Assembly (NCBI GenBank): GCA_945859605.1
Contig: OX243817.1
Location: 30,017,254 to 30,081,253 of the forward strand
Reading direction: 5' to 3'
Length of the DNA: 64,000 bases
From: Lumbricus rubellus
Taxonomy: Eukaryota; Annelida; Clitellata; Crassiclitellata; Lumbricidae
Positions 61,796 through 64,000 of the stretch are shown here, piece after piece. The translations under genes and the position numbers were made by a program. Each line of letters opens with the position of its first letter. Positions within the stretch are counted from its first letter, which is position 1. Under the pieces are notes generated by a model that had not been told where the DNA came from, did no database searches, and was given only the letters and a program-made list of their open reading frames with translations.

Positions 61796-61979
61796 TGTTC
61801 ATCTTTCGATGAATTGATCGCGTGAGGTTTATCACCACCGCATGCCACTCTGTATAGACGCCACGCCATGTAAGGTCGCAGAGCACGGACCATCATGCTA
61901 GCCCGATAATTAATAAACCTGCATTGGGAAGCGAACCGTTGTTCCCACGCACTCTAACACAGCGACTCATGATACGCCC

Positions 61980-62391
61980 CAGGGGCGGATCCAGGGGGCA
62001 ATCCGGCCATGGCCCCCATTTAAAATTGCCATGGGACGTGGCCCTCCCATTCAGTTTGAAATTAGCAATAGGAATACGGGTGTTATGGCATATTGGCCCT
62101 CCCCTTCAGAAAATTCCATGGGACGTGGCCACCCCCATTGCGTTTTTCTACCGGAGGACTAAAAAAAGTCATCAACTTTTTGGCGGATGAAAAGTTTTCC
62201 TCAGCCAAAGACCGGAGGACTAAAAAAAGTCACCAGCTTCTTTGGCGGATGAAAAGTACTTTCGCACGCACTCTAACACAGAGACTAAAAATAGTCATCG
62301 ATTTTTTTGGCGACCAACGACGAATATTTTCCCTCTGTCCCAAGGTCTAAGATTTGCCCCCCCCCCTGGAAGAGTTCTGGATCCGCCCCTG
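61980..62391. mobile_element. hAT-type MITE, CAGNGGCGGATCC family
   Basis: The ends CAGGGGCGGATCCAG and CTGGATCCGCCCCTG are flanked by the exact 8-bp duplication ATACGCCC (61972-61979 and 62392-62399). Internal GTCATCAACTTTTTGGCGG-type repeats are present in two or three copies. A partial local duplication of flanking sequence (CACGCACTCTAACACAG) occurs both outside (about 61947) and inside (about 62263). Confidence 0.85.
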
Positions 62392-62534
62392 ATACGCCCT
62401 GACCAGTGACCATTGTTACCAATGCAGTTGCATGGCTGGATCGGTTCCAGACTTCGTAGAAATTCGACTGCATTATAAAGGTCACTGAGTGGACACTACA
62501 GGTTTACCATAAGCTCATGTTTCTCTCAAGCCGA

Positions 62535-64000
62535 TTAACGCAAATGTCGTCGTCGTCGTCGTGCCCATCCTCATTGCTGCGGATCGGGGATCAGAGTCGA
62601 CGACGTCATCCTCCTCCATTGCTCTCTGTTCCTCGCGGTCCTCACGCAGTCCACCATCGCCATCCCCGTCCACTCCTCCACGTCATCCATCCATCTTCTT
62701 CTCGGCCTTCCTCGGGCCCTTTTTCCATCCACATAGCCCTGACATATGAATGCCGGCAGCTTGTCTGCTCGGATCATATGTCCGAAGTAGTTCAGCTTCC
62801 TTGCTTTCACCACCTCCAGCAGGCGCCGTTCCGGCTGTATCTCTTCCAGTATAGATTCATTTGTTCTAAATTCTCTCCAGCTGACTCTCAGCATCTTTCT
62901 ATATGTTGTCATCTCAAATGCTGATATTCTCTTTTTGTCTTCCATCCTTAGCGTCCAAGTTTCACAGCCATACAGCGCCACTGGCCACACCAATGACCCC
63001 ATAAGCCTTAGCTTCAACCCTCTTCCAATTGCTCTATCCTTCCACAGCGCAGTCAAAGACCCCATGGCTGTTCGCGCCATCCCCAGTCTTGCTCTTATTT
63101 CCCTACCTCCATCTCCACTCTCCTCCACTATGGCTCCTAGGTATCGGAACGACTCCACCTGCTCCAAGGTTCCTCCATTACAAGTGATCACTATCTTCTC
63201 TCGATTTCTGCTCACTACCATGACTTTTGTTTTCTTGATATTCATTTCCAGCCCATATTTCTTAGATGTTTCATTCACTCTGTCCATTAGTTGCTGGAGC
63301 GCTTCCTTTGATGTAGCAACGAGTACGATATCGTCCGCGTATCTCAAGTTGTTTATTGTCCGTCCGCTTACCGTTACTCCGATCCAGCTAAGCAAATCCG
63401 CAGACTCTCTCATCACCTTCTCTGAGTACCCGTTGAATGACAATGGTGATATCAGGCAGCCCTGCCTCACCCCCTTCCCAATCCTAAACCATTCTGTGGT
63501 TTCCTTGTCTATGCGGACCGCTGCCTGCTGGTTGTCGTACAGGCTTTTGAACACCTTCACTACTTGGCTGTCCACTCCCATTTCTTTTAGCACTATCCAA
63601 AGTTTCCCATGCTTCACCGAGTCAAAAGCTTTCTTATAGTCTATGAAGGCTATATACAGAGGCGTTTGATGTTCTCTTGCTTTCTCAATGATGATTCGTA
63701 GATTGAAAATCTGATCTCTTGTGCCCACTCCCTTCCTGAATCCCATCTGTACGTCTGATAGCTCCTCATCCGCCACCTTCTGCATCCTGCCAAGCAGAAC
63801 TCTGAGCATTATTTTGCTGGCATGGCTGATCAGGGCAATAGTTCTGTGCTCCTCACATTTTGTTGTTCCCTTAACTTTCGGAATCGCAACGAAGATTGAC
63901 TTAATCCAGTCCTCAGGCCATTCCTCCGTTTCCAGTATCTTGTTGCATAGCTTGCAGAAAACCGCAGCAATCTCCTCGCTATCCACCTTCCATAATTCCG
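62535..64000 (-). mobile_element. Non-LTR LINE with an open reverse-transcriptase frame (continues off the right edge)
   Basis: The minus-strand frame from 63986 to 62571 (471 codons, open to the edge) encodes EDWIKSIFVAIPKVKG, HRTIALISHASKIMLRVLLG, VQMGFRKGVGTRDQIFNLR, AFIDYKKAFDSV, VRQGCLISPLSF, catalytic NNLRYADDIVLVATS, RYLGAIV, SLVWPVALYGCETW, RKMLRVSWREFRTNES, KARKLNYFGHMIR and RARGRPRRRWMDDV. This is the RTE-related APE-type arrangement. A (GAC)n run just beyond the stop (62544-62561) is probably its 3' tail. The frame is intact, so this copy may be young. The endonuclease would lie beyond 64000. Confidence 0.9.

Noticed and set aside
61513..61896. Open frames of 60-127 codons on both strands
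   Set aside because: They arise from a 230-bp polypurine tract; the proteins are pure S/F/L or E/K/R low complexity.
62935..63639. 234-codon plus-strand frame
   Set aside because: It is the shadow of the minus-strand LINE reverse transcriptase, whose motifs are unambiguous.

Overview
The window is nuclear DNA from an animal. It carries spliced genes with GT..AG introns, a mesencephalic astrocyte-derived neurotrophic factor (MANF) gene, an ezrin/radixin/moesin (ERM) gene, a large RING/B-box TRIM gene, and a dense load of LINEs, SINEs and cut-and-paste transposons. The TE mix and low GC look like a marine invertebrate, perhaps a deuterostome such as an echinoderm or hemichordate. The species cannot be named from the sequence alone. 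There is nothing bacterial here: no operons, ribosome binding sites or CRISPR.

Layout. 1-1.1 kb: one small minus-strand coding exon resembling the start of a FRMD4-type FERM protein, whose gene continues off the left edge. 1.1-14.9 kb: gene-poor and TE-rich. It contains a 2.9-kb transposon with ~350-bp terminal inverted repeats that encloses a 21-copy, 25-bp minisatellite, two hAT-type MITEs and a LINE fragment caught between foldback arms. 16.2-18.9 kb: a two-coding-exon TRIM E3 ligase gene (+). 23.2-29.0 kb: MANF (-), four coding exons, with a textbook ERSE-II element about 180 bp upstream and a young LINE sitting against the exon 3 donor. 29.4-33.9 kb: nested elements (a SINE within a pogo-like transposon within a LINE) and more MITEs. 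36.9-54.0 kb: ERM (-), 14 coding exons encoding 572 residues, with a GC-rich promoter and a non-coding first exon. 54-62 kb: intergenic and TE-rich, with an extraordinary density of the palindrome TAGGCCTA. 62.5 kb to the end: a LINE with an open reverse-transcriptase frame that runs off the right edge.

The most striking signal is a class of 5-7 bp insertions. They appear to convert a TA into TA-(G/C core)-TA (TAGGCTA, TAGCCTA, TAGGCCTA, TAGGGCCTA). In two decayed transposon reading frames, removing them restores conserved protein motifs. The form (TA duplicated around a short G/C core) is what a Tc1/mariner-type excision footprint looks like. The motif is packed into 54-61 kb and seems absent from the ERM and MANF gene bodies. 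Other notable points: 3' splice sites tandemly triplicated in both MANF exon 3 and ERM exon 7; five ~70-bp TTAA-flanked piggyBac-like micro-MITEs; eight hAT-type MITEs, seven with exact and one with near-exact 8-bp target duplications; and a SINE family that shares its 3' tail with an L2-like LINE present in the window.

Gene models were built by hand from reading frames, splice sites and recalled family sequences. No database search was run.
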